A stretch of 64,000 bases of DNA, from contig CALJIC010000114.1 of assembly GCA_937974195.1 (NCBI GenBank), positions 1-64,000 of the forward strand. Reading direction: 5' to 3'. Below, piece by piece: positions 34,101 to 41,273 of the stretch. Position numbers and translations under genes: made by a program. The stretch comes from an uncultured Roseiflexaceae bacterium. Lineage in GTDB: Bacteria > Chloroflexota > Chloroflexia > Chloroflexales > Roseiflexaceae. Numbering within the stretch: position 1 is the first letter of the stretch; each line of letters starts with the position of its first letter. Below the pieces are notes generated by a model, which ran no database searches, had not been told where the DNA came from, and saw only the letters and a program-made list of their open reading frames with translations.

Positions 34101-35115
34101 GCGCGGCAAGAGCGGCGCGGCGCTGGCGGTGGCGCGCCGGCAGCCGGTGGTGATCGACGACACCTTGACCTCGCCCGACTGGCACACGAACTCGGTGGGC
34201 ACCAACATCCGCTCCTGGCTGGGCGTGCCGCTGCTGTCCAAGGGCCGGGTGCTCGGCACGCTGAACATCGACTCGCACCAGCCGCAGCGCTTCACCGCCC
34301 GCGACGTCGAGGTGGCGCTGGCCTTCGGCAACCAGGCGTCGGTCGCGCTGGAGAACGCGCAGCTGTACGAGGACTCGGTCACGCGCGTCGAGCAGGAGCT
34401 GGAGATCGCCCGCCGCATCCAGAGCAATCTCTTCCCGCGCGAGCTGCCGCGCATCCCGGGCCTGTCGCTGGCCGCGCGGGCGCTTCCGGCGCGCGAGACC
34501 GGCGGGGACTTCTACGACATCATCCCGCTCGGCGAGGAGCGCTTCGGCCTGCTGGTGGGCGACGCCTCGGGCAAGAGCATCCCCGGCGCGATGCTGATGG
34601 CGATCGCCCACTCGATCGCCCGCTCCGAGGCGCGCGACCACGAGCTGCCGGAGACGGCGATGCGCGAGACCAACCGCTGGATCACGCACGATGTTCCGCC
34701 GCGCTCGTTCGTCGCGCTGAGCTACGCCAGCCTGGACGCCGGCTGGCGGCGCATGGCGCTGGCGAACGCCGGCCAGCTCTCGCCGCTGCGCCGCCGCGCC
34801 GACGGGACGATCGAGTACCTCGACGTGCCCGGCCCGACGCTGCCGCTCGGCATCGGGCCCGAGACGGCCTACGAGGCGCTCGAGGTCGCGCTCGAGCCCG
34901 GCGACACGATCCTGTTCGTGACCGACGGGATCGTCGAGGCGCACAGCCCGAGCCGCGAGATGTTCGGCTTCGAGCGGCTCGAGGCGCTGCTGCGCGAGAA
35001 GGGCTCGCTGCCGCCCGCGGAGCTGATCGAGGCCGCGATCGCCGAGGTCGATGCGTTCCGCCAGGGCGCCGCGCAGCACGATGACATGACGCTGCTGGTG
35101 CTGCGGGTGGAGTAG
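31135..35115 (+). CDS. Six-GAF sensor with SpoIIE-type PP2C phosphatase output
   Basis: 1326 residues, no membrane helices. Six GAF domains can be outlined at about 45-200, 225-370, 385-545, 560-720, 735-895 and 925-1080, joined by helical linkers such as RERQIRELDAIGRIG. Domains 3-5 share the same linker and FDLEEILQVVYETL-type openings, so they arose by tandem duplication. The C-terminal 240 residues form a SpoIIE/PP2C serine phosphatase: IARRIQSNLFP, then ETGGDFYDII (metal Asp), VGDASGKSIPGAM, VTDGIVEAHS and HDDMTLLVLRV. It probably dephosphorylates an anti-anti-sigma-type protein in response to small ligands or redox/light cues sensed by GAF domains. The partner is not in view. The DUF763 gene follows after 17 bp. 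Confidence 0.93.
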   Translation: MGTPPDSGRELADIAEQLEHLRRQHDLDRRALEALHRVSLACRGLASERAIFDVLCRELRAVFALDSCFIAVCDPQNPDVFRIAMLYDEGLVEYEEHVPYGPITGRMIRERIPILVPDLAELRDMLSRHQTTFGNVQKLSRAWMGVPLQLGQDAVGAIALQSYTPNAFSAADHDLLQRIGPVVAVALENVALIRHQRELSDQLTARVAARTEELAALSAIAVEMVLQQPLPELLDRALARILPLLDVKAGNVRLYDRDRGTLVLLAQRGLPPDDPRAIPEIPVEGSHFGTIVRENRPLVIERDLRRHALRQTPSPFESLLGIPLKIGDQMIGSMALLDVRPRAFDPQEIDLAQLIGNQIAIAIANARLLEQRERQIRELTALGAISHAANTSLNLRMLLRQVYAALRDVMPLDVFVMSIYDPRRGVIIEGIGIDEGETYDYFDRNTPPEPGTFTAWILHNRRMLHLRDVAADMAQYPELVNIVGGSGRPAASWLGVPLFDRDERPIGTIVVQSYTSGAFDERDERFLQNVAQQAALHVQNAQLQAQRERQIRELDAIGRIGQLVSATFDLEEILQVVYETLHEVTGAPIFYLLICEPQTHVVTNAVFIEDGRRNDFGWVGVPPQPQSMTAWILQHREPLLYDDLLGYLERTAAPEIRPKRFGGQRHARSWAGVPVLAQNGEPIGVLSVQDYEPGLYDAQTIDLLSQVASHVSLGVQKIRLLRERERRIRELDAIGRIGRLVSASFDLENMLQIVYEILQQVTGAAAFYLVVCEPISQVVSQAYYIERGRRFEDDWVGAPPPPDSLIGWILRERRALLFGDLPGERERLAELGIAPVFMDNTVHPRSWVGVPLLAEDSEPIGAISVQDDEPNRYDEQTVELLHQVASHLSLGVQKIRLFQEREQQIRENARLFDAEHAARRTADTLREVARVLSSTFDASEVLDLILDQLRTVIDYDSASIMLLDGEYLRVAAQRGLESEEALRRQLLSVRGKSGAALAVARRQPVVIDDTLTSPDWHTNSVGTNIRSWLGVPLLSKGRVLGTLNIDSHQPQRFTARDVEVALAFGNQASVALENAQLYEDSVTRVEQELEIARRIQSNLFPRELPRIPGLSLAARALPARETGGDFYDIIPLGEERFGLLVGDASGKSIPGAMLMAIAHSIARSEARDHELPETAMRETNRWITHDVPPRSFVALSYASLDAGWRRMALANAGQLSPLRRRADGTIEYLDVPGPTLPLGIGPETAYEALEVALEPGDTILFVTDGIVEAHSPSREMFGFERLEALLREKGSLPPAELIEAAIAEVDAFRQGAAQHDDMTLLVLRVE

Positions 35116-35132
35116 CACCCCACCGAGGGCCT

Positions 35133-36212
35133 ATGCAACGGGGAACTGCCAACCTGCCGCTCCACCACGGCCACGCGCCGCGCTGGCTGTTCGAGCGCAT
35201 GGTCAAGATCTCGGCCGAGATCGCCACCTGGATCGTCGTCGAGCAGGGCACCGGCGAGCTGCTGCGCCGCCTCTCCGACCCGGTCTGGTTCCAGGCGTTC
35301 GGCGCGGTGATGGGCATGGACTGGCACTCGAGCGGCGTGACGACCACCGTCTGCGGCGCGCTCAAGCAGGGGCTCCAGGAGCGCGGCCGCGAGCTGGGGC
35401 TGGTGGTGGCCGGCGGCAAGGGGCGCACCTCGCGCCAGACGCCGCAGGAGCTGACCGCCGCCGGGGAGTGGCTCGGGCTCGACCCGGCGCCCTACGTCCA
35501 GGCCAGCCGCCTGGCGGCCAAGGTGGACAACAACGCGCTCCAGGACGGCTACCAGATCTACCACCACGTCTTCCTGCTCGACCGCCAGGGGAGCTGGGCG
35601 GTCATCCAGCAGGGGATGAACGACGCGAACGGCTACGCCCGCCGCTACCATTGGCTCGGCGACGACGTGCAGAGCTTCGTGAGCGACCCGCACGCGGCGA
35701 TCGCCAGCGAGGCGACGGGCCCGGTGTGGAACCTGGTGGCCGGCGACAGCGCCGCGGCCCGCGATGTGACCACGGCGCTCGCCCGCGAGGCCCCCGAGAA
35801 GGTCGTGGCCGAGGTCGAGCGCATCCGCGAGCTGACCCTCCCGGCCCACCACGACGTGCGGGGCGCCGACGTCGACCCGAAGCGGCTGCACCGCATCCTG
35901 CTCAAGACCTACGACCGGCAGCCGGAGGACTTCGCCGCCCTGCTCGGGATGGAGGGCGTGGGCGCGCGGACCCTGCGCGCGCTGAGCCTGGTCGGCGAGC
36001 TGGTGTACGGCGCGCCGGTGAGCATCACCGACCCGGCGCGCTTCTCCTTCGCCCACGGGGGGAAGGACCGCCACCCCTACCCGGTGGACCGCAAGACCTA
36101 CGACCGGAGCATCGAGCTGCTGCACACGGCTGTGGAGCGCGCCAAGATCGGGCAGCGCGAGCAGGTCGAGGCGCTCAAGCGCCTGTCGCGCTGGCGTGAG
36201 CCGGAGGGCTGA
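35133..36212 (+). CDS. DUF763-family protein
   Basis: 359 residues matching the DUF763 family (mainly archaea and thermophilic bacteria). The start MQRGTANLPLHHGHAPRWL, FERMVKISAEIATWIVVEQG, WHSSGVTTTVCGALKQGLQ and MNDANGYARRYHWLGDDV are characteristic. A KVDNNALQDGYQIYHHVFL segment and a helix-hairpin-helix-like GMEGVGARTLRALSLVGEL near residue 270 suggest nucleic-acid contact, which I infer only from the motif. Function unknown for the family. It lies 17 bp after the phosphatase gene and 45 bp before a lipoprotein gene, so probably co-transcribed. Confidence 0.88.
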   Translation: MQRGTANLPLHHGHAPRWLFERMVKISAEIATWIVVEQGTGELLRRLSDPVWFQAFGAVMGMDWHSSGVTTTVCGALKQGLQERGRELGLVVAGGKGRTSRQTPQELTAAGEWLGLDPAPYVQASRLAAKVDNNALQDGYQIYHHVFLLDRQGSWAVIQQGMNDANGYARRYHWLGDDVQSFVSDPHAAIASEATGPVWNLVAGDSAAARDVTTALAREAPEKVVAEVERIRELTLPAHHDVRGADVDPKRLHRILLKTYDRQPEDFAALLGMEGVGARTLRALSLVGELVYGAPVSITDPARFSFAHGGKDRHPYPVDRKTYDRSIELLHTAVERAKIGQREQVEALKRLSRWREPEG

Positions 36213-36257
36213 TCCACCGGCGCTGCGCCGGGCTCCTACGACGAGAGCGAGGCGACC

Positions 36258-37466
36258 TTGAACCATCCTGCGATCAGACGGCTCTGCGCGCTCCCGCTCC
36301 TGCTCGCGCTGGTCGGGTGCAGCGCCGCTCCTGCGGGGCAGCCCACCGCCCCACCTACGGCCGCTCTTCCCACCGAAGTCTCCACAGCTCCGGCCGAGAT
36401 CGACGTCGCGCCGGCCGCATCCCCGACGGCCGCTGAACCGACCGCCCCTCCGACGGCCGAGCCAGCCGCGCCGGCCGCCACGCCGCCGGCCACGAATGAG
36501 GCGCCCGCGCTCGCGCGCACGCTTCGCCTGCAGCAGCCGCGGCTGGAAGGGGACGACGTGCGCGCCGTCCAGCGGCGCCTGCTCGAGCTCGGCTACCGGC
36601 AGGTCGGCGACGTCGACGGAATCTTCGGGCCGAACACCGAGCAGGCCGTCCGCGCCTTCCAGCAGGACAGCGGCCTGGAGGTGGATGGGATCGTCGGCCC
36701 GCGCACGTGGGAGCGGCTCTTCGGGGCCGAGGCTCCCGCCACAGTCGCGCCGATCGTCGATGCTCGCACCGGATTCCTGCTCGGCGGGCAGCGGGGCGGC
36801 GAGTGGCTGGACGCGGCCTCGACGGCGCCGCTGCTGGCCGGGGGCGAGCGCTACGGCCTCTTCAGCCCCGCGGCGGCGCTCGGCACAGCCACCGGCGCGG
36901 CGCCCCGCCCCGCCGGCGTGCCCTGCGACGACACGTGGGTGATCGAGCTGGACCCGGAGCCGCAGCCGGAGGCGCTGCTGGCGCTCGGCGGCGAGTGGGA
37001 CCCGCTCCTGCGCCTGCCGGCCGAGGAGCCCACAGGCGACGCCGCATACCGGGACGCCGTCGCGCGGCTGCTGGCTGCGGAGGGCCTGGCGCAGCCCGAC
37101 GTGCAGGTGCGCCAGGTGCTGCGCGTCGACCTCGAGGGGGATGGCGCCGACGAGGTGCTGATCAGCGCCAGCCGGCTGGCCGAGCAGCGCACCACGATCG
37201 CCGCCGGCGACTACTCCTACGTGCTGCTCGCGCGCCCGGTGGACGGCGCCCTCCAGGTGCGGGCGATCGTCGGCGAGCTGCACCTTGAGGCGGCCGAGTT
37301 CGGCGCCTCTAACCAGTACACGATCGCCGCTGTGCTCGATCTCAACGCGGACGGCCGGCTGGAGGTCGTCGTCGACTGGGACTATTACGAGGGCGCCGGC
37401 ACGATCGTCTTCGACATCGACGGCGACGCGGCCACGGAGGTGCTCGGGGCCGGGTGCGGCGTGTAG
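36258..37466 (+). CDS. Peptidoglycan-binding lipoprotein with VCBS/FG-GAP-like C-terminus
   Basis: 402 residues from a TTG start with GCGAGG upstream. The lipoprotein signal ends LLALVGCSA, followed by an Ala/Thr/Pro-rich linker of about 60 residues. A PG_binding_1 domain follows (about 90-155): GDDVRAVQRRLLELGYRQ, DGIFGPNTEQAVRAFQQ, VDGIVGPRTWERLF. The C-terminal half contains two DxDGDG-like loops, VDLEGDGADEVLIS and LDLNADGRLEVVVDWD, as in FG-GAP/VCBS repeats, and ends near a Cys. It is probably anchored in the membrane and bound to the wall, perhaps presenting a calcium-binding or sensor domain. It is third gene of the GAF/SpoIIE-DUF763 run. Confidence 0.8.
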   Translation: MNHPAIRRLCALPLLLALVGCSAAPAGQPTAPPTAALPTEVSTAPAEIDVAPAASPTAAEPTAPPTAEPAAPAATPPATNEAPALARTLRLQQPRLEGDDVRAVQRRLLELGYRQVGDVDGIFGPNTEQAVRAFQQDSGLEVDGIVGPRTWERLFGAEAPATVAPIVDARTGFLLGGQRGGEWLDAASTAPLLAGGERYGLFSPAAALGTATGAAPRPAGVPCDDTWVIELDPEPQPEALLALGGEWDPLLRLPAEEPTGDAAYRDAVARLLAAEGLAQPDVQVRQVLRVDLEGDGADEVLISASRLAEQRTTIAAGDYSYVLLARPVDGALQVRAIVGELHLEAAEFGASNQYTIAAVLDLNADGRLEVVVDWDYYEGAGTIVFDIDGDAATEVLGAGCGV

Positions 37467-37487
37467 GCCATTCATCGGCGAACGCGC

Positions 37488-37518
37488 GAAGCGGGTGTGG
37501 CAGCGCCGCACCCGCTTC
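37488..37518. terminator. Bidirectional hairpin between convergent genes
   Basis: A 14-bp stem with one wobble: GAAGCGGGTGTGGC (37488-37501), loop AGC, GCCGCACCCGCTTC (37505-37518). It sits between the lipoprotein gene (+) and EVE gene (-). T tracts are weak on both sides, so termination is inferred from position and stem strength. Confidence 0.55.
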
Positions 37519-37566
37519 GTGCTGTGTGGACTGGTGTGCCCCGAGCGGAGCGCCCGCGGCCGCGTA

Positions 37567-37983
37567 TCAGCCGGCCTCGCCCGCCATCGCGAGCAGCCGC
37601 GACCACTGCTCCTCGGTGACGGGCACGACCGAGAGGCGCCCCTGCCGCACCAGCGCGAAGTCGGCGAAGCTCGGGTCCGCCTTCACATCCGACAGCGTCA
37701 CCGGCCGCGCCAGGCGGCGCAGCGGGCGCACGTCGACGACGACGAGCCGCGGGTCGCCGGCCTGCGGGTCGGGATAGGGCTCGCTGACCACCTCGGCCAG
37801 CCCGACCGCCCGGCGCTCGTCGCCGGTGTGGTAGATCAGGGCCGTGTCGCCGGGCCGCATGTCGCGCAGGTGCTTGAGCGCCGCGTTGTTCGACACGCCG
37901 TCCCAGACGGTCTTCCCCTCGCGCTCGAGGTCGGCGAACGAGTAGCAGTCCGGCTCAGTCTTCAGAATCCAGTGTCGTGGCAT
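37567..37983 (-). CDS. EVE-domain protein (PUA-like)
   Basis: 138 residues. It begins HWILKTEPDCYSFADLEREG and has VWDGVSNNAALKHLRDMRPGD, ALIYHTGDERRAVGLAEVV and VRPLRRLARPVTL, the EVE/ASCH-like fold. Such domains bind modified bases in DNA or RNA in related proteins, and stand-alone bacterial members are poorly understood. It is separated by 21 bp from the DoxX-like gene stop on the same strand, so it may be co-transcribed with it. Confidence 0.87.
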   Translation of the reverse strand: MPRHWILKTEPDCYSFADLEREGKTVWDGVSNNAALKHLRDMRPGDTALIYHTGDERRAVGLAEVVSEPYPDPQAGDPRLVVVDVRPLRRLARPVTLSDVKADPSFADFALVRQGRLSVVPVTEEQWSRLLAMAGEAG

Positions 37984-38004
37984 ACGCGTCCGTCCTCGCC
38001 TGGC

Positions 38005-38775
38005 TCAGGGCTGCTGCTCAGGAGAAGCTCCCCCGGGTGGACGTATCTGCCCCGGCTGCCACGGCGTCCCGAGCCACGGCAGCAGGAAGCGGTCCAGGCC
38101 CCACCACCCCGCGACGCGCCAGCCCATGATGATCAGGAGGCCGAGGATGATGAACGTCGGGTTCGAGCTGACGCTCCCGGCGTACAGGAAGGTGAAGTTC
38201 ATCAGCATCCCGAAGAACGCGGCGATCGCCGTCAGGCCGCCCACCAGCAGCCCGATGCCGATCAGCATCTCGCCGAAGACGATCAGGTAGCTGAACCAGC
38301 TGTGCCAGTTGTTGTCCAGCATGAACTGGATGAATGAGCGGTAGAGCGGGTAGGTGATCGCCGGGCGAGCCGGGGGATCGGGGATCGCGACGGCGCGCTC
38401 CCAGTAGGCGCGCAGCGCCTCCCCGGTCTGCAGCCAGGCCGGGTCCTGAAACTTATGCAGCCCGGAGGTGAGCCACTCCCAGCCCAGGAAGAGCCGCACG
38501 CCGAGGAACAGCGGGGCCGCATCGCGCGCCCGGCGAAGGAAGCGCGCCACCTTCCACTCCCGGATCGCGACCTCGTCCGGCGAGGTCTCGTCCTCGCCCG
38601 GCTGGTAGGTGCGCTGCAGGAAGAAGAGGGTCGCGACGAACAGCACCAGCCCGCCGAGCAGGCTCCAGAACGCTGTGCTGGGGCTTGTCTCCGAGCTTGC
38701 CCCGAGGTAGAGGAGGTAACCGCCGATCAGCGCCGCCACAAGCGTTCCGAGCCGCCGTGCCATACCAGCTTCCAT
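38005..38775 (-). CDS. DoxX/DoxD-like membrane protein
   Basis: 256 residues. An N-terminal pair of helices (about 8-25, 37-54) is followed by a charged loop, then the DoxX domain: PLFLGVRLFLGWEWLTSGLHKF, SYLIVFGEMLIGIGLLVGGLTAIAAFFGMLMNFTFL and NPTFIILGLLIIMGW. The family includes the thiosulfate:quinone oxidoreductase small subunit and uncharacterised respiratory-associated proteins. The ATG at 38775 is chosen over one 21 nt upstream because AAGGGGGAAG lies 7 nt before it. There is a C-terminal Pro/Gly tail. Electron-transfer role uncertain. Confidence 0.82.
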   Translation of the reverse strand: MEAGMARRLGTLVAALIGGYLLYLGASSETSPSTAFWSLLGGLVLFVATLFFLQRTYQPGEDETSPDEVAIREWKVARFLRRARDAAPLFLGVRLFLGWEWLTSGLHKFQDPAWLQTGEALRAYWERAVAIPDPPARPAITYPLYRSFIQFMLDNNWHSWFSYLIVFGEMLIGIGLLVGGLTAIAAFFGMLMNFTFLYAGSVSSNPTFIILGLLIIMGWRVAGWWGLDRFLLPWLGTPWQPGQIRPPGGASPEQQP

Positions 38776-38841
38776 GAAACTTCCCCCTTCGTCCATTGCG
38801 ATCGACCAGCTTCAGCGTTCCGGTACGGGGAATCGATGGTA

Positions 38842-39810
38842 TCACTCGTTCCGCTCCAGCCGCATCCGCGTCATGCCCATGCGCAGCGTCGTGCCCGGGG
38901 CGATCGGGCGCTCGCCGCCGCGCAGGTGGTGCTCCGAGCCGCCGGCGAACACCCACGTGCCGTTCTTGCTCGTGTCGCGCAGCATCACCACATCGTCGTC
39001 GCCGTACGACAGCACCGCGTGGTCGTTCGAGACGAGGTCGTCGCCGACGATCGACAGGCGGCGCTCGAAGCGGCGCGGGTTGCGCCGGCGGCCGATCACC
39101 GTCTCGCCCTCACCGAGCAGCACTACCTGGCCGGCCCGCTCGCCGTCGAGCAGGCGCAGGCGGAAGCGCGGCGGCGCGAGGTCGAACAGCGTGCGTGCGC
39201 CGTCGAACCAGAGCCGCCCCCCGAGCAGGTCGGCGGCGATCGTGCGCATCGTCTCAGGCGAGAGGCTGACGCCGCTGTTGACCATCGCGGCCACGCCCGG
39301 GAGCTCGTCGAGGCCGAAGACCTTCAGCCCGCACCGGTGGTCGTCCACGTCGAGCGAGATGCGCGCCTGCGGGTGTGTGGTCGGCACGCAGATCAGCGCC
39401 CCGAGCACGCGCGCGTCGGGCGGAAGCGACCACGCCTGGTCGGGGCGGCGGAGGAGGGCGACGACCGCGTCGCGCTGCGCGCGCACCACCTCGAGCGGCG
39501 CCATCCCGGCGACGTCGACGATCGGCGTGCCGTCGTCGATGTGGCGCCACACGGCGCCGGGCAGGGCCTCGATCGGCCCCGGGTAGGCGCGCAGCGCGCC
39601 GACGATCAGCGCGTTGGGGCGCAGCAGCAGCAGGTCGATCGAGCCGGCCACCGGACCATCGCCCGCGGAGAAGTCGAGCAGAACGGTACACGGGGCCGGC
39701 TGGCGGGCCTGGCGCAGCTGCAGGAGGATCTCGAGCGCACGCTCGCGCAGGGCACACCGGCGGGCGGCGGTGTCAGGGACGCGGCCGATGTAGAGCTGGG
39801 TGGCAACCAC
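38842..39810 (-). CDS. Protein with degenerate NERD-like N-terminal domain and C-terminal FHA domain
   Basis: 322 residues, no signal peptide. The N-terminal third has LLDFSAGDGPVAGSIDLLLL followed by RPNALIVGALRAY. This resembles the NERD nuclease-related fold (IDHLLVGPxGVFVIExK) but the catalytic Glu-x-Lys is not present, being GALR here. The middle VWRHIDDGTPIVDVAGM fits the same domain. From about residue 235 is an FHA domain: GETVIGRRRNPRRFERRLSI, VSNDHAVLSYGDDDVVMLRDTSKNGTWVF, where the Arg/Ser-Asn/His residues bind phosphothreonine. A phospho-signal adaptor is likely. It may be controlled by Ser/Thr kinases elsewhere, since none are in view. Its promoter is well formed. Confidence 0.7.
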   Translation of the reverse strand: MVATQLYIGRVPDTAARRCALRERALEILLQLRQARQPAPCTVLLDFSAGDGPVAGSIDLLLLRPNALIVGALRAYPGPIEALPGAVWRHIDDGTPIVDVAGMAPLEVVRAQRDAVVALLRRPDQAWSLPPDARVLGALICVPTTHPQARISLDVDDHRCGLKVFGLDELPGVAAMVNSGVSLSPETMRTIAADLLGGRLWFDGARTLFDLAPPRFRLRLLDGERAGQVVLLGEGETVIGRRRNPRRFERRLSIVGDDLVSNDHAVLSYGDDDVVMLRDTSKNGTWVFAGGSEHHLRGGERPIAPGTTLRMGMTRMRLERNE

Positions 39811-39848
39811 GCCATATCTCCGAAGCAGGGTGAGCGTGACTGAGCGTG

Positions 39849-39877
39849 ATGATAGATCGTTATGCCGCTGGAGGCAA
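39849..39877 (-). promoter_or_regulatory. Promoter of the NERD-like/FHA gene
   Basis: Minus strand: TTGCCT (39872-39877), 17-nt spacer, TATCAT (39849-39854). Predicted start near 39842, about 32 nt before the ATG at 39810. It lies just after the hspR stop. Confidence 0.55.
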
Positions 39878-39883
39878 GCCGCG

Positions 39884-40177
39884 CTACGGCTGTTTGCCCA
39901 TGACGGACGCGCGCAGCTCCTCGATCTCGCGCTGGGCCTCGAGGAGCTGCCGCCGCATGTGCATGATCACCTCGACGCCGGCCAGGTTGACCCCGAGGTC
40001 GTCCACCAGGCGCTTGATGAACCGGATCTGCTCGATATCCGCGTCGGTGAAGCGCCGGGCGTTGCCGGGGGTGCGCGATGGCGAGATCAGCCCGCGGCGC
40101 TCGTAGAGGCGCAGGCTCTGCTCGTGCATCCCGCAGAGCTCAGCCGCCACTTTGATCGAGTAGGATCGCTCGCTCAT
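39884..40177 (-). CDS. hspR: HspR, MerR-family heat-shock repressor
   Basis: 97 residues. The MerR-type helix-turn-helix is SIKVAAELCGMHEQSLRLYE then RRGLISPSRTPGNARRFTDADIEQI, the standard HspR sequence, followed by a leucine-rich helix. It represses dnaK/dnaJ-type operons by binding the HAIR inverted repeat and works with DnaK as co-repressor in actinobacteria (family knowledge). Its ATG overlaps the dnaJ stop by 4 nt (ATGA), so the two are translationally coupled. A HAIR-like site lies in the promoter of this operon, indicating autoregulation. Confidence 0.92.
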   Translation of the reverse strand: MSERSYSIKVAAELCGMHEQSLRLYERRGLISPSRTPGNARRFTDADIEQIRFIKRLVDDLGVNLAGVEVIMHMRRQLLEAQREIEELRASVMGKQP

Positions 40178-41061
40178 ACTCTCAGTGACCGCAGCTCCTC
40201 GATGAGCTCCCGCTCGCGCTGGCTCAGGTGGGTCGGCAGCGCCACCTCGAGCGTGATGTACAGGTCGCCGCGGCTCTCGGGCGCGCGCAGGCGCGGCATG
40301 CCCTGCCCGGCGACCCGGTGCCTCGTCCCGTTCTGCGAGCCGGCGGGGACCTTGAGCGTCACGGTCTTGCCGCCCATGATCGGCACGCGCACCTCGCCGC
40401 CCAGCAGCATCGTGTAGAGGTCCACGGTGGCCTTGGTGTACAGGTCGTCCCCGCGGCGCTCGAAGCGCGGGTGCGGCAGCACCTTGATGCGCAGGTACAG
40501 GTCGCCGCGGCGCCCGCCGCCGATACCCGGCCCGCCCTCGCCCGCGATGCGGACGCGCGAGCCGGTGTCGACCCCCGGCGGGATCTTGGCGGTGATGTTG
40601 CGCGGCTGGCCGTTCGGGTTGTGGAACTGGATCACCCGCTGCGTGCCGGCGAAGGCCTCCTCGAGCGTGATCTCCACCTCCTGCTCGACATCCTGGCCGT
40701 TGGCGCGGAATGTCCCGCTGCGCCCGACCGAGCCGCCGAACAGCTGCTCGAAGATGTCGGAGAAGTCGCCCATCCCGCCGAAACCGCCGCCGTTGGCGTA
40801 GCTGCCCCAGTCGAACCCTCCGCCGGCCTGCTGGTAGCGCTGCCAGTCGCGGCCGAAGCGGTCGTACTTCTCGCGCTTCTCCTTGTCGGAGAGGACCTCG
40901 TAGGCCTCGTTGATCTCTTTGAACTTGGCCTCGGCGGCCGCGTTGCCGGGGTTGATGTCCGGGTGATACTTGCGGGCGAGCTTCCGGTACGCCTTCTTGA
41001 TCTCGGCCTCGGTCGCGGTCGGCTCTACGCCAAGTATCTTGTAGTAGTCCTGATATGCCAT
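40174..41061 (-). CDS. DnaJ-like co-chaperone (CbpA-type)
   Basis: 295 residues. J domain at residues 4-70 with HPD intact: YYKILGVEPTATEAEIKKAYRKLARKYHPDINPGN. A G/F-rich linker follows (about 75-120). C-terminal domains start at DVEQEVEITLEEAFAGTQRV, then KIPPGVDTGSRVRIAGEG and a second GDLY repeat. The zinc-finger CxxCxGxG repeats of full DnaJ are absent, hence CbpA/type II. AGGAG precedes the ATG at 41061. It delivers clients to DnaK. dnaK is not in the window, so this is a split operon. Cotranscribed with hspR from a HspR-controlled promoter. Confidence 0.93.
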   Translation of the reverse strand: MAYQDYYKILGVEPTATEAEIKKAYRKLARKYHPDINPGNAAAEAKFKEINEAYEVLSDKEKREKYDRFGRDWQRYQQAGGGFDWGSYANGGGFGGMGDFSDIFEQLFGGSVGRSGTFRANGQDVEQEVEITLEEAFAGTQRVIQFHNPNGQPRNITAKIPPGVDTGSRVRIAGEGGPGIGGGRRGDLYLRIKVLPHPRFERRGDDLYTKATVDLYTMLLGGEVRVPIMGGKTVTLKVPAGSQNGTRHRVAGQGMPRLRAPESRGDLYITLEVALPTHLSQRERELIEELRSLRV

Positions 41062-41133
41062 CGGCTTCGGCTCCTGTCGCCGTTCGGTTCGGCGAAGTGT
41101 CGCTGTTGATGGGCGCGTGCCGCGCCAGCCAAC

Positions 41134-41163
41134 ATTATATAAACTTGATAGTGCCGTTGTCAA
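41134..41163 (-). promoter_or_regulatory. Consensus promoter of the dnaJ-hspR operon
   Basis: Minus strand: perfect TTGACA (41158-41163), 18-nt spacer, perfect TATAAT (41134-41139). Predicted start near 41127 and about 66-nt leader. The HAIR-like operator covers the -35 box and spacer. Confidence 0.85.
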
Positions 41164-41166
41164 GTT
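41142..41166. promoter_or_regulatory. HAIR-like HspR operator
   Basis: AACTTGA (41142-41148) and TCAAGTT (41160-41166) form a perfect 7-bp inverted repeat with an 11-nt spacer, close to the HspR consensus CTTGAGT-N7-ACTCAAG. It overlaps the -35 box and spacer of the dnaJ-hspR promoter, so a bound repressor would block RNA polymerase. Confidence 0.82.
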
Positions 41167-41187
41167 TTGGATCGGCTGGCGCCGCGG

Positions 41188-41216
41188 TTGCCGGCTTTCG
41201 GCCTCGCTGCTATACT
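41188..41216 (+). promoter_or_regulatory. Promoter of the mutarotase-like gene
   Basis: TTGCCG (41188-41193), 17-nt spacer, TATACT (41211-41216), with an extended TG at 41208-41209. Predicted start near 41223 and 50-nt leader. It lies only about 25 bp from the HspR-controlled promoter on the other strand. Confidence 0.65.
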
Positions 41217-41273
41217 AGCCGGCAGCCCGTCCGCCCGGCCGCCCGGCCGGGTCTGTCTTTGGAGCGCAGCCCC

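Noticed and set aside
31090..35118. A very long minus-strand open frame antisense to the GAF/SpoIIE gene
   Set aside because: It has no recognisable domains and a repetitive Arg/His/Ala/Val/Leu composition, as expected for the complement of a GC-rich gene. The sense strand has clear GAF and PP2C motifs, promoter and ribosome-binding site.
34869..37511. A long minus-strand open frame antisense to DUF763 and lipoprotein genes
   Set aside because: It has low-complexity shadow composition and contradicts well-supported plus-strand genes with ribosome-binding sites.
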